64,000 nt of DNA, from contig JBGAQH010000004.1 of the NCBI GenBank assembly GCA_044220875.1, positions 62,001 through 126,000 on the forward strand. The letters are read 5' to 3'. Origin of the DNA: JAEUIT01 sp044220875. Lineage in GTDB: Bacteria > Planctomycetota > Phycisphaerae > Phycisphaerales > SM1A02. A model generated the notes under the pieces. The model made no database searches. It was not told where the DNA came from and saw only the letters and a list, made by a program, of their open reading frames with translations. This document shows positions 1 to 8,229 of the stretch, piece after piece; the stretch's first letter is position 1, and the number at the start of each line of letters is the position of its first letter. The position numbers and the translations under genes are program-made.

Positions 1-373
1 CGTGCCGCGCCCGGACCGCGGCGCGATCGCGGATGTAGGGGCTCACGAGACAGGCCACCGCGATGACGCCGGCGTCGGCGAGCAGCACGCACGCCTCACC
101 CGCCCGGCGGACGTTCTCGGCCCGCTCCTCGGCGGAGAATCCAAGCCCGCGATTGAGGCCATGCCGCAGGTTGTCGCCATCGACGCGATAGCTCAGAAGT
201 CCCCGTTCGAGGAGCCGCCGCTCGAGCAGCATCCCCACCGTGCTCTTTCCGGACGCCGGCAGGCCGGTCATCCACACGGTCAGGCCGCGGTGCTTGAGCA
301 GGCGAGCGCGATCGGAGCGCTGCACGAGCCCTTCGCTCCAAACGATGTTGTGCGGATTCGACACGCGGTGCAT
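1..373 (-). CDS. cysC: Adenylylsulfate (APS) kinase CysC, truncated by window edge
   Basis: Phosphorylates adenylylsulfate to PAPS, the last step of sulfate activation. Reading the minus strand from the ATG at 373 gives 124 codons that run off the window. The Walker A loop GLPASGKST lies at residues 37-45, followed by the canonical DGDNLRHGL segment and GFSAEERAENVRR, as in stand-alone CysC proteins. The protein begins MHRVSNPHNIVWSEG, which resembles the short N-terminal extension of CysC. It diverges from cysD with only 14 bases between the two start codons. A second kinase domain is fused to CysN in this locus, so the cell has two APS kinase domains. The family assignment is secure; the C-terminal half is not visible. 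Confidence 0.93.
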   Translation of the reverse strand, partial: MHRVSNPHNIVWSEGLVQRSDRARLLKHRGLTVWMTGLPASGKSTVGMLLERRLLERGLLSYRVDGDNLRHGLNRGLGFSAEERAENVRRAGEACVLLADAGVIAVACLVSPYIRDRAAVRARH

Positions 374-387
374 GATACGGCGCTTCG

Positions 388-1380
388 ATGCCAGCCCACC
401 CGCCATCACCCTCCGACCGGCAGCACGGCGAACGGCTCGACCAGCTTGCGGGAACGCGCCTCGGCCACCTCGACCTGCTCGAGGCCGAGGCGATCCACAT
501 CATGCGGGAGACCGTGGCCAGCTTCGAGCGCCCGGTGATGCTCTACTCCGTCGGCAAGGACTCGACGGTGATGCTGCACCTGGCCCGCAAGGCCTTCCAT
601 CCCGGACGGCCCCCCTTCCCGGTGCTGCACGTCGACACCACGTGGAAGTTCAAGGAGATGTATGCCTATCGCGACCGCTACGTGCGCGACGAGTTGGGCA
701 TTCAGCTCCTCGTCCACCGCAACGAGGAGGGCGTCCGCTCCGGCGTCGGGCCGGTCTCGCACGGCAGCCGCGTGCACACCGACATCATGAAGACCGTGGC
801 CCTCCGCCAGGCCCTCGACCTCCACCGCTTCGACGCCGCGTTCGGCGGCGCCCGGCGCGACGAGGAGAAGTCGCGGGCCAAGGAGCGGATCTTCAGCGTG
901 CGCGATCCGCAACACCGCTGGGACCCGCGCATGCAGCGGCCGGAGCTGTGGAACATCTACAACACGCGGATTCACACGACGGCAATCAACGCTCCGGAGC
1001 GCGGCGAAAGCGTCCGCGTCTTCCCGCTCTCGAACTGGACCGAGCTCGACGTCTGGCTCTACGTCCGCCGCGAGAATCTGCCGGTCGTCCCCCTCTACTT
1101 CGCCAAACCGCGTCCGGTCGTCGAGCGCCACGGCACGCTGATCCTCGTGGACGACGAGCGGCTTCCACTGCATCCCGGCGAGACGCCGCAGATGAGGAAG
1201 GTCCGCTTCCGCACGCTCGGCTGCTATCCGCTCACCGGCGCTGTCGAGAGCGAGGCCGAGACGCTTGACGAGGTGATCCTCGAGCTCATCGCCAGCCGCT
1301 ACTCCGAGCGCCAGGGGCGCATCATCGACCACGACGGCGCCGGCTCGATGGAAGACAAGAAGCGCGAGGGGTACTTCTGA
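388..1380 (+). CDS. cysD: Sulfate adenylyltransferase subunit 2 CysD
   Basis: Small catalytic subunit of ATP sulfurylase. It makes adenylylsulfate from ATP and sulfate, driven by GTP hydrolysis on CysN. The protein has 330 residues; CysD is usually about 300. The PP-loop motif SVGKDS is at residues 54-59, in the context PVMLYSVGKDSTVMLHLARK, and the C-terminus has the expected EDKKREGYF ending. The ATG at 388 adds about 20 residues before the conserved region, but no other ATG or GTG lies in between. The stop overlaps the cysNC start by one base, so the two are probably translationally coupled. A TGATAC hexamer at 373-378 could be a -10 box inside the cysC start. Confidence 0.96.
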   Translation: MPAHPPSPSDRQHGERLDQLAGTRLGHLDLLEAEAIHIMRETVASFERPVMLYSVGKDSTVMLHLARKAFHPGRPPFPVLHVDTTWKFKEMYAYRDRYVRDELGIQLLVHRNEEGVRSGVGPVSHGSRVHTDIMKTVALRQALDLHRFDAAFGGARRDEEKSRAKERIFSVRDPQHRWDPRMQRPELWNIYNTRIHTTAINAPERGESVRVFPLSNWTELDVWLYVRRENLPVVPLYFAKPRPVVERHGTLILVDDERLPLHPGETPQMRKVRFRTLGCYPLTGAVESEAETLDEVILELIASRYSERQGRIIDHDGAGSMEDKKREGYF

Positions 1381-3347
1381 TGAGCCACGCCGCTTCCCGT
1401 CCCACTTCCCGTGAGGCCGTCGCGACCCAGCGGCTCGATACGTGGCTTGCCGCCCACGGTCGCAAGGACCTCCTCCGTTTCCTCACCTGCGGCAACGTCG
1501 ACGACGGCAAGTCGACGCTCATCGGACGGCTGCTCCTCGAGACGGAGTCGGTCCCGAAGGATGTGCTCGCCGCGGTCGAGCGCGACAGCAAGGCCCAGGG
1601 CACGCAGGGGGAGAAGACCGACCTCGCCTTCCTCACCGACGGCCTCAAGGCCGAGCGCGAACAGGGCATCACGATTGACGTCGCCTATCGCACCTTCGCC
1701 ACCGATCGCCGCCGCTTCCTGCTCGCCGACACTCCCGGCCACGAGCAGTACACGCGCAACATGGCGACGGGGGCGAGCACCGCGGAGCTGGCGATCCTCC
1801 TGATCGACGCCCGCCATGGCGTCACGGCCCAGACGCGGCGGCACTCCTTCATCACCAGTCTCCTCGGCATCCGCCAGGCGATCGTGGCCATCAACAAGAT
1901 GGACCTCGTCGACTGGGACCGCGCGACGTTCGAGCGGGTCCGCGCCGACTTCCTCGCCGTCGCCAAGCTGCTGCCGACCCGCGATCACCACATCGTGCCG
2001 ATCTCGGCCTTGGTCGGCGACAACGTGGTGCGGCGAAGCGTCGCCGCTCCCTGGTACACCGGACCGACGGTGCTGGAACTGCTGGAGAGCGTGCCGGTCG
2101 ACGCCAGCGGCGCCGCCCGCGGTCCCTTCCGATTTCCGGTGCAGTTGGCCCTCCGGCCCTCGCCCGATTTCCGCGGCCTCGCCGGCACCATCGCCAGCGG
2201 CCGCGTCCGCCGCGGGGACAGCGTCGTCTCGCTCCCCTCCGGCCGCACCGCGCAGGTGAGCCGCATCGTCGACTTCAACGGCGACCGCGACGAGGCCCAC
2301 GCGCCGATGGCGATCACCCTGACCCTCGATCGCGAGATCGACTGCAGCCGCGGGGACACGCTCTCGCACGCCGAGGCCGGCAGCGACGCCGGCGCCGAGG
2401 GACGACCGACGCTCTCCGACCGCTTCGACGCCACGCTGGTCTGGATGGACGAGGCACCGCTCGTCCCGGGCAAGGAGTTCCGGCTCAAGCACGGGACCTG
2501 CGAGACGACGGCGATCGTCACCCGCATCATTCACCGCATCGATGTCACCAGCTTCGAGCCCTCGCCGGTGCCGGCCTTCCAGCTCAACGACATTGGCCGC
2601 GTCGAACTCCGCACCGCCCGTCCGCTGGCCTTCGATCGCTACCGCGACGTGCGCTCGACCGGGGCGTTCATCCTGATCGACCGCCTCTCGAACGCAACCG
2701 CCGCGGCGGGACTCATCGAGGCGAGCGACATCGGTCGTTGGCTCGATCCGGCCCGCGGCGAGCTCTCGCGACAGCCCTCGTCGGTGACCGGCGCCGAGCG
2801 CGAGGCCCGCTACGGGCAGACGCCGGCGACGATCCTTCTCACCGGCCTCAGCGGCGCCGGCAAGTCCAACGTCGCCCGGGCCCTCGAGCGGATGCTCTTC
2901 GACCTTGGCCGCAACGCCGTGGTGCTCGACGGCGAGGTCATGCGTGCGGGACTTTCGCGCGACCTCGGCTTCAGCGCCGCAGACCGCTCGGAGAACGTGC
3001 GCCGGGCGATGGAGTTCGCGAAGATCCTCAACGACAGCGGCGTCATCGCGATCGCAGCGTTCGTCGCGCCGCAGGCCGAGACCCGCTCCCGCTGCCGGCA
3101 GCTCATCGGCGCCGAACGATTTGTCCTCGTCCACCTCAATGCCCCGCTCGAGCGCTGTCGCGAACAGAATCCGAGCCGCATCGACCAATCGGCCGCCGAG
3201 GGCAAGGTCAGCGAGATCCCCGGGCTCGACGTCCCCTACGAGGTCCCGTCCGACCCCGACCTGACGCTCCCGAGCCACGAACTGACTCCCGTGGCGTGTG
3301 CGGAACAGATCATGGTCCATCTGCGACAGCGGGGCTTCCTGCTCTAA
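1380..3347 (+). CDS. cysNC: Bifunctional sulfate adenylyltransferase subunit 1 / APS kinase CysNC
   Basis: Two-domain enzyme of 655 residues. The N-terminal CysN GTPase (about residues 30-440) has the P-loop GNVDDGKS at 38-45, DTPGH and NKMD, and powers ATP sulfurylase with CysD. The C-terminal APS kinase domain (about 480-655) has the P-loop GLSGAGKS at 489-496. In that domain the usual DGDNxRHG substrate motif reads DGEVMRAGL (D517-E519), so the second Asp is Glu and the His is missing; the nearby DLGFSAADRSENVRR is normal. It follows cysD with a one-base overlap. Whether the fused kinase is fully active beside the canonical CysC upstream cannot be told from sequence. Confidence 0.95.
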   Translation: MSHAASRPTSREAVATQRLDTWLAAHGRKDLLRFLTCGNVDDGKSTLIGRLLLETESVPKDVLAAVERDSKAQGTQGEKTDLAFLTDGLKAEREQGITIDVAYRTFATDRRRFLLADTPGHEQYTRNMATGASTAELAILLIDARHGVTAQTRRHSFITSLLGIRQAIVAINKMDLVDWDRATFERVRADFLAVAKLLPTRDHHIVPISALVGDNVVRRSVAAPWYTGPTVLELLESVPVDASGAARGPFRFPVQLALRPSPDFRGLAGTIASGRVRRGDSVVSLPSGRTAQVSRIVDFNGDRDEAHAPMAITLTLDREIDCSRGDTLSHAEAGSDAGAEGRPTLSDRFDATLVWMDEAPLVPGKEFRLKHGTCETTAIVTRIIHRIDVTSFEPSPVPAFQLNDIGRVELRTARPLAFDRYRDVRSTGAFILIDRLSNATAAAGLIEASDIGRWLDPARGELSRQPSSVTGAEREARYGQTPATILLTGLSGAGKSNVARALERMLFDLGRNAVVLDGEVMRAGLSRDLGFSAADRSENVRRAMEFAKILNDSGVIAIAAFVAPQAETRSRCRQLIGAERFVLVHLNAPLERCREQNPSRIDQSAAEGKVSEIPGLDVPYEVPSDPDLTLPSHELTPVACAEQIMVHLRQRGFLL

Positions 3348-3377
3348 GGTCCAACTCTGAAGCGGACGGGGTCGTGC

Positions 3378-3394
3378 TGCCGATCGAATCGGCA
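3378..3394 (+). promoter_or_regulatory. Small hairpin between cysNC and the zinc-ribbon gene
   Basis: TGCCGAT-CGA-ATCGGCA forms a 7-bp stem with a three-base loop, ending one base before the ATG at 3396. It could be a weak terminator of the cys operon or could mask translation initiation of the next gene. No T-run follows. Confidence 0.3.
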
Positions 3395-3395
3395 T

Positions 3396-3683
3396 ATGGA
3401 TCCCCGCGACCGGGTTGACATCCCTGGCATCCGGCTGCCGCCGCCGAGCGTGGCGCCCGCCGCCGGAAGCGCCGCGAACGCACCGGCGTCGCCCGAGCAG
3501 GTCGGCAACGGCCCGCGCCGACCCTTCCTCCAGATTTGGTACCGCTGCTGCCACGTCTACGGACGACTGATGAAGTCCGACGACGGCACCTACTACAGCG
3601 GTCGCTGCCCGCGATGCAACGCGCATCTCGAAGTCCCGGTCGGCGAGGGCGGCACCTCGCGTCGCGCCTTCGAGGCCCGCTGA
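3396..3683 (+). CDS. Small conserved protein with putative zinc ribbon
   Basis: A 95-residue protein with a disordered Pro/Ala-rich first half (residues 10-45) and a compact C-terminal part that resembles a zinc ribbon. Cys51-Cys52 follow WYR, and a CPRC knuckle sits at residues 71-74, just after a DDGTYYSGR turn. The pattern suggests a four-Cys metal site. I recognise the layout as a small hypothetical protein of planctomycetes, but no function is known to me. It lies 48 bases after cysNC on the same strand and may be read from the cys promoter. Confidence 0.7.
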   Translation: MDPRDRVDIPGIRLPPPSVAPAAGSAANAPASPEQVGNGPRRPFLQIWYRCCHVYGRLMKSDDGTYYSGRCPRCNAHLEVPVGEGGTSRRAFEAR

Positions 3684-3721
3684 GCCCGGTCGCGCGTCGC
3701 ACTGCGGCGTTCGCGCTCTCG

Positions 3722-3727
3722 TAGCAT
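3722..3727 (+). promoter_or_regulatory. -10-like TAGCAT just before hydrolase start
   Basis: TAGCAT ends six bases before the GTG at 3734. That spacing would place transcription initiation at or next to the start codon (leaderless mRNA). No clear -35 is visible. Confidence 0.35.
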
Positions 3728-3733
3728 GCTCGC

Positions 3734-4678
3734 GTGCTCGTCCAGATCCTGGGACTCCTCGCCCTCTTCTCCTTCGCCATCGCCGCGACGCTGGCCCTGT
3801 ATGTCTGGCTCATCGTCCGTGAGGTGACCAACCCGCCGCGCGGCGGCATGGCCTTCGCGCTCGCGCGGCGCCTGCCGACGACGCCGGAGGAGATGGGCTT
3901 CGCGACCCGCTCCTTCACCGTCGCGTGTGGAGCGGAGGGACCGGCGTCGCGGACCGCCCCGCTCCTCATGCCGGTCTGGGAAGTCTCGCGCGACCCGACG
4001 GTCGCCCAGGACAACGCGTCGTCGACGCCGCGGCCCCGGATCGTCCTCCTCCATGGCTGGGGACGAACGCGCATCGATTCGCTCTCCCGCCTTGAACCGC
4101 TTCTGATCGGCAACGCCGCGGCGTATCTCCCGGATCTGCGCGGCCATGGCGATGCCGCCGGCGACCGCCGCTCGCGCACGACGCTTGGGACGCACGAAGC
4201 CCGCGACATCGATCAGCTCATCGCCACCCTGCCTCCCGGTCCGGTGATCCTCGTCGGCCATTCGCTCGGCGCGACGATCGCCATGCAGGTGGCGTCTCAA
4301 GGCTTCGAGCGACAGCGCATCGCGGGCGTCATCGCCATCGCTCCCTACGACACGCTGGCCACCGCGATCGGCTGTCGACTCGCGGCCCGCGACCTTCCGC
4401 GCGGCATCGCATTGCGGCTGGCGATGGCGTTGCTTCGGCTTCGCGGCATTGATCCGCCGAGCACCCTCGACGCGGCGCGGGCGGTGAGCGCGCCACTGCT
4501 CGTCCTGCACGGCGCACGCGACCGCATGGCGCCGGCGATCGATGCGAAGGCGATCGCGGAGGCCGGACGGGGCGAGTACGTCGAAATGCCGGACGTTGAG
4601 CATGCCGACCATCACCTGCGGCACCCGGCGATCTTCGAGCGGACAGTGCGCGATCTCCTCCGCCGCGCCCTCGGCTGA
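3734..4678 (+). CDS. Membrane-anchored alpha/beta hydrolase
   Basis: 314 residues. Residues 1-30 form a hydrophobic segment ending in charged residues, likely a signal anchor. An alpha/beta-hydrolase fold follows: VLLHGWGR oxyanion strand, PDLRGHGDA, the nucleophile elbow GHSLG with Ser177, an Asp in LHGARDRM, and a His in EHADHH near the C-terminus, so a full Ser-Asp-His triad is visible. The substrate is unknown; esterase or lipase-like activity is the default inference. The start is GTG with no Shine-Dalgarno but a -10-like hexamer immediately upstream. It converges on the next gene, with a strong hairpin between them. Confidence 0.88.
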   Translation: MLVQILGLLALFSFAIAATLALYVWLIVREVTNPPRGGMAFALARRLPTTPEEMGFATRSFTVACGAEGPASRTAPLLMPVWEVSRDPTVAQDNASSTPRPRIVLLHGWGRTRIDSLSRLEPLLIGNAAAYLPDLRGHGDAAGDRRSRTTLGTHEARDIDQLIATLPPGPVILVGHSLGATIAMQVASQGFERQRIAGVIAIAPYDTLATAIGCRLAARDLPRGIALRLAMALLRLRGIDPPSTLDAARAVSAPLLVLHGARDRMAPAIDAKAIAEAGRGEYVEMPDVEHADHHLRHPAIFERTVRDLLRRALG

Positions 4679-4702
4679 TCGTGATGCGGGCGGCAAAGAC
4701 AA

Positions 4703-4733
4703 CGGCCGCCCCCGGCGAGCGCCGGGGACGGCC
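4703..4733. terminator. Bidirectional hairpin between convergent genes
   Basis: GGCCGCCCCCGGCG at 4704-4717 pairs with CGCCGGGGACGGCC at 4720-4733, with one mismatch and a tiny loop. It lies between the converging hydrolase and the secreted-protein gene, where a shared terminator is expected. It lacks a clear T-run. Confidence 0.7.
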
Positions 4734-4816
4734 GATGATGATCACGGTGATGGGCGGGTCGGATGGGCCGCGTGCGGCACGCAATCAGGCATGCCGCCGG
4801 CTCTTCCTCCCTTCGA

Positions 4817-6667
4817 TCACTTGCCGGCGACCGGCAGCATCTTCGCCACGAAGCGGAAGCCGGTCTTCACCGAGCGGACCTCCCACATCGACGGGCCGAA
4901 GTAGGCCTTCATGAGCTTGGGATCGAGGGCCTTGAGGAAGTCCTCCGGGTTGATGTCGATGCCGACGGGCAGGTCGCCGGCGGCCTGCTCCGTCGCCCCC
5001 TCGAGCATCGGGGCGATCGTCTCGAACATCGACTCCTGGGCCTCGAGGGCCGCGGCGGTGTTGGTGTAGCCGTAGCCGACGAGGTCGCTGCCGGTCCAGT
5101 GGGCCGAAACCGACTTGAAGACCGGATCGCTGGCCAGACCCGAGGCTGCGTCGTTGGAACCGAGCGCCCGAAGCGACTGCTCGACGCTCTCGGTCTGGCC
5201 CATGAACATGTACGAGCCGCCGAGGCCGAGGGCGAAGGGCATCACGTCGGAGTCAGCCGAGTAGATGGTGTTGCCGACGAAGTCGCGCGGCTCGAGGCCA
5301 GTCATCGGAGCGAAGGTCTGTACGGCCTTCTGCACGACGTTCTTGTCGCTCACGGCGATCGCGAACGTCGAACGGCTGCTCTCCGCGGTGATCGGCTGCT
5401 TCAGCGTGCTCCAGATGTGCATGCTCGGGCCCATGGCACCGAAGGCGCTGCGGAGAACCGGATCAAACGGCTCGAGGCCGCCCTTGATCTCGCCCTGGAA
5501 GGCCTCGGGCAGCGAGGCGATGAACTCGTCGACGACCTTCATCAGGCCGCTGAACTGGAAGTTCATGTGCGAGTAGCTGATCGCGTCGGCCGGGATCATC
5601 GCCGGGAGCTTCTCCGCGACCGCGCCGGGAAGGAGCGAGAGGAGTCCGACCTTCGGGCCGGGGATGTACATGCCGACGCCCGACTCGATCGAGGCGCTGG
5701 CGCCGTCGAGGGAGACGCCGAATCCGAAGCCGCGGACGTCACCGAACAGGCCGGTGAGGAAGGGCATGACCATGCCGACCTCGGGGCCCATGCCGGCGAC
5801 GAGCTTCTGGGCGGGCTCGGTGAGCAGCACGCCGTAGATGTCCTTGCCGGAGCCGGTCAACTCCATCGTGCCGCGGAAGTCCTCGGAGTCGCTCACGCTC
5901 TTCCGCTTGTCGTTCTCGAGCGAGCCGAGGAGCTCCTGCATCGAGCCCGGGCTTCCGGCGACGAGCAGTCGGCCGGCGTCGCGGGTGAAGCACATCTTCT
6001 CGAACATCTTCGGACCGCTCTGTCCGGCGAAGGGATCGGCCTCGCCCTCGCCGGCCTCGCCGCCCTCGGCCTTCCCGCCAGCGGCGGCGCCGCCCTTCGG
6101 CGCTTCCGGCTTCGAAGCGTTTGCGACGTAGACGCGGTGACCCTTGATCTCCTCGACCTTGAAGGCCTCGGCGGCCTCCTTCTCCATCTTGGCGATGGCA
6201 GCGTCGTAGACCTTGCCGAAGTTCTCCGCTTCCTTGCCCCAGTCCACGAAGAGCATGAGGCCTGGCTCGTAGGCGCCGGTTTCCTCGTTCAGCTCAGCGA
6301 AGAGGGCGGCACCGAGCGATGCAGGGCACTGGACCGATTCGCGGGCAACGCCGAGATCCTGGGTCATCTTGTCGATGCCCGAGTTCAGCTTCTCCTTCCA
6401 CTGCTTGCTCCGCTCCTGCACTTCCTTCGAGTTCCACCAGGCGCCGACCGGCGTCTTCTCGAAGCGGAGCTTTGTGGCGGCGATGTCGTCGATGCCGACG
6501 ACCAGGATCGACTTCTCCGGGGCGAGCGACTTGATCGAGAGCGTCTCGCCGCCGAAGACGTTGCCCGTGAACGCGACCGTCGCCGCAACGAGCGATGTGC
6601 CGGCGACCGAGACGAGGCGCGAGATGGATCGAGGAGACGAGACAGGGACGATGGTTCGAGACATCAT
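4817..6667 (-). CDS. Secreted planctomycete protein of unknown function (DUF3352-like)
   Basis: About 616 residues from the ATG at 6667; the open frame extends further upstream but the ATG pair at 6667/6664 starts a typical signal peptide (basic PRSISRL, hydrophobic VAGTSLVAATVAFTG). The mature part has no cofactor motif that I recognise. It contains an Ala/Glu/Gly-rich low-complexity stretch (KPEAPKGGAAAGGKAEGGE) near residue 200 and several segments of the type LVAGSPGSMQELLGSLEND, reminiscent of DUF3352-like secreted proteins. That assignment is tentative. It stands alone, transcribed towards the hydrolase gene, and ends at a shared hairpin. Confidence 0.75.
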   Translation of the reverse strand: MMSRTIVPVSSPRSISRLVSVAGTSLVAATVAFTGNVFGGETLSIKSLAPEKSILVVGIDDIAATKLRFEKTPVGAWWNSKEVQERSKQWKEKLNSGIDKMTQDLGVARESVQCPASLGAALFAELNEETGAYEPGLMLFVDWGKEAENFGKVYDAAIAKMEKEAAEAFKVEEIKGHRVYVANASKPEAPKGGAAAGGKAEGGEAGEGEADPFAGQSGPKMFEKMCFTRDAGRLLVAGSPGSMQELLGSLENDKRKSVSDSEDFRGTMELTGSGKDIYGVLLTEPAQKLVAGMGPEVGMVMPFLTGLFGDVRGFGFGVSLDGASASIESGVGMYIPGPKVGLLSLLPGAVAEKLPAMIPADAISYSHMNFQFSGLMKVVDEFIASLPEAFQGEIKGGLEPFDPVLRSAFGAMGPSMHIWSTLKQPITAESSRSTFAIAVSDKNVVQKAVQTFAPMTGLEPRDFVGNTIYSADSDVMPFALGLGGSYMFMGQTESVEQSLRALGSNDAASGLASDPVFKSVSAHWTGSDLVGYGYTNTAAALEAQESMFETIAPMLEGATEQAAGDLPVGIDINPEDFLKALDPKLMKAYFGPSMWEVRSVKTGFRFVAKMLPVAGK

Positions 6668-7076
6668 GCGTGTTTCCAGAACAGTGACCCCTGTGCCGTG
6701 AGCGACACACGGGGCGTGCGAGGCACCGAGATGGTGTTGGTTCCTACAAGAAGCGCCGCCAGCACGGACTGCGCCCGAACCGGACGGCGACCGACGAGGT
6801 CGGCAGATGGGGCTTGTACCCGAAGTCATCGGTCAGGGTCCCGACGAATTCGCAATCGGCCATGAGATTTGCCCGAATCCGGGCAGACCTCGTCCGGCGT
6901 GCGACGCGTGCGGCTCCCGCGGGTGGCGACCGACGGTTGCCGCTCCGGCGATCCCCTTCGGAAAGAGCGGCGCTGGCTTGCAGGAAAGCGCCGCTCCGAG
7001 GGCCAGCCTCGGAGTTGGGTCGAGTCCGGCTCGAGGTTGGTCCAGAGGTGACCGTCCATCGGAGCGAGCGAACCGC
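6668..7076. other. Intergenic region between two minus-strand genes
   Basis: 409 bases without a supported gene. It holds a terminator-like hairpin (6965-6996) for the upstream protease gene and must hold the promoter of the secreted-protein gene near 6680-6760, though no clear -35/-10 pair stands out. Short open frames here look like chance frames in GC-rich DNA. Confidence 0.5.
6965..6996 (-). terminator. Hairpin downstream of the HtrA-like protease gene
   Basis: GAGCGGCGCT (6965-6974) pairs perfectly with AGCGCCGCTC (6987-6996) across a 12-base loop. On the minus strand it is followed by TTTCCG. It sits about 80 bases after the stop at 7077. Confidence 0.6.
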
Positions 7077-8120
7077 TCAGCCTCCGGAACTTCCATCCTT
7101 GAGCTGCGGGGCGACGCCCACCTCGCGTCGAGCGGGCGGCCGCTGGTAGTTGTGGCCGGAGTTGGGGTTGTTCTTGTCGTAGGCGAAGGCCTCGCGATTG
7201 CGGATGAAGTCCTTCACGTAGCGGGCGGGGATCGCGAAACCGAGGGCCTCGCCGCCGGTGATGCCCATGTTGGTGATGCCGACGACCTCGCCGTGGGTAT
7301 TGAAGAGCGGTCCGCCGGAATTTCCGGGGTTGATCGGCGTATCGGTCTGGATGTAGGTCATCCCCTCGAAGTTGCGGGAGACCGTCGAGACCACCCCTTG
7401 GGTGATCGTCCGCTCGAGCCCGAGCGGATTGCCGATCGCGAAGACCGACTCGCCGGCGACGACGCTCTCGAGTTGGGCCACCGGGGCGAACTGAAAGTCC
7501 TTGCCCTCGGGGTGCTTCAGCTTGATGAGGGCGAGGTCAACGTGATTGTTGACGGCGATGAGCTCGATGTCGTCGATTTCGACCCGCTTCAGCGTTCCGT
7601 CGCTCTCCGGAAGCCAGACGGTGGCGCGAAGCGTCGTCTCCCCCTGCACCACGTGGGCGTTGGTGATCGCGAAGCCCGCCTTGTTGATGATCACGCCGGA
7701 GCCGAGGCCGGCGGGGGTCGAGACCTTGATGACGGTCGGCCCCAGCCGCTTCGCCTGGTCCTTGGCCGGCAGTTCCGGCAAGTCGTCGGCGGTGGAGAAG
7801 AGCGAATCCTGCTTGGTGTGCACGACCTCGGTCGCCGCGGCGCTCATCTCGACCTTGTCCACGTCATCCATCGAGAAGTGGAGGACGTCGGCGCCGACAT
7901 CGACCCACACCGCCCGATCCGTGCGCTTCAGGACCGTGCCCATGATCTGGGCCCCGCTCTTGAGCTTCACCGTGTCCGCGAGAGCGCCGGTCGCAACGAC
8001 CGCGGCGAGGCCGAGCGCGATCGCGTGCGGCCATCGCCGCACGCGGGTCATCCGGATCATGCGCGATCGATTGCCGCCCGATTCGCCAACGCCGATGTGA
8101 GCTCGCACTGCCATACGCAT
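7077..8120 (-). CDS. Secreted trypsin-like serine protease, HtrA/DegP type without PDZ
   Basis: 347 residues from the ATG at 8120. Residues 21-49 form a signal peptide (MIRMTRVRRW then a hydrophobic core, ALA-DT cleavage), so starts at 8114, 8060 or 8051 are also possible. Residues 50-92 form a small beta domain (VKLKSGAQIMGTVLKRTD) often found at the N-terminus of planctomycete proteins. The protease domain follows with His156 (TNAHVV), Asp195 (HVDLAL) and Ser268 (GNSGGP), the complete triad in the HtrA order. There is no PDZ domain; the C-terminus is a short polar tail. It probably degrades or processes exported proteins. It diverges from the FG-GAP gene. Confidence 0.92.
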   Translation of the reverse strand: MRMAVRAHIGVGESGGNRSRMIRMTRVRRWPHAIALGLAAVVATGALADTVKLKSGAQIMGTVLKRTDRAVWVDVGADVLHFSMDDVDKVEMSAAATEVVHTKQDSLFSTADDLPELPAKDQAKRLGPTVIKVSTPAGLGSGVIINKAGFAITNAHVVQGETTLRATVWLPESDGTLKRVEIDDIELIAVNNHVDLALIKLKHPEGKDFQFAPVAQLESVVAGESVFAIGNPLGLERTITQGVVSTVSRNFEGMTYIQTDTPINPGNSGGPLFNTHGEVVGITNMGITGGEALGFAIPARYVKDFIRNREAFAYDKNNPNSGHNYQRPPARREVGVAPQLKDGSSGG

Positions 8121-8143
8121 CTCCAGAGGTCGAGGGAGACCCT

Positions 8144-8149
8144 ACTATA
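8144..8149 (-). promoter_or_regulatory. -10-like TATAGT upstream of HtrA-like gene
   Basis: On the minus strand TATAGT lies 23 bases before the first ATG at 8120, and a GGAG sits between them next to the ATG pair. The -35 is not clear. Confidence 0.4.
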
Positions 8150-8229
8150 CGGCCCATCGCGCAGCGACGGCAAACACTCCGGTGTGTTTCGCCCGATCGC
8201 GGCGCGTCGCCTGCACCTCGGCTTGCCGC

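Noticed and set aside
1299..3626. Long open frame antisense to cysNC
   Set aside because: Codon bias in GC-rich DNA keeps the opposite strand open. The translation is low-complexity Arg/Glu/Gly/Ala without family motifs, while the plus-strand frame is a clear CysNC.
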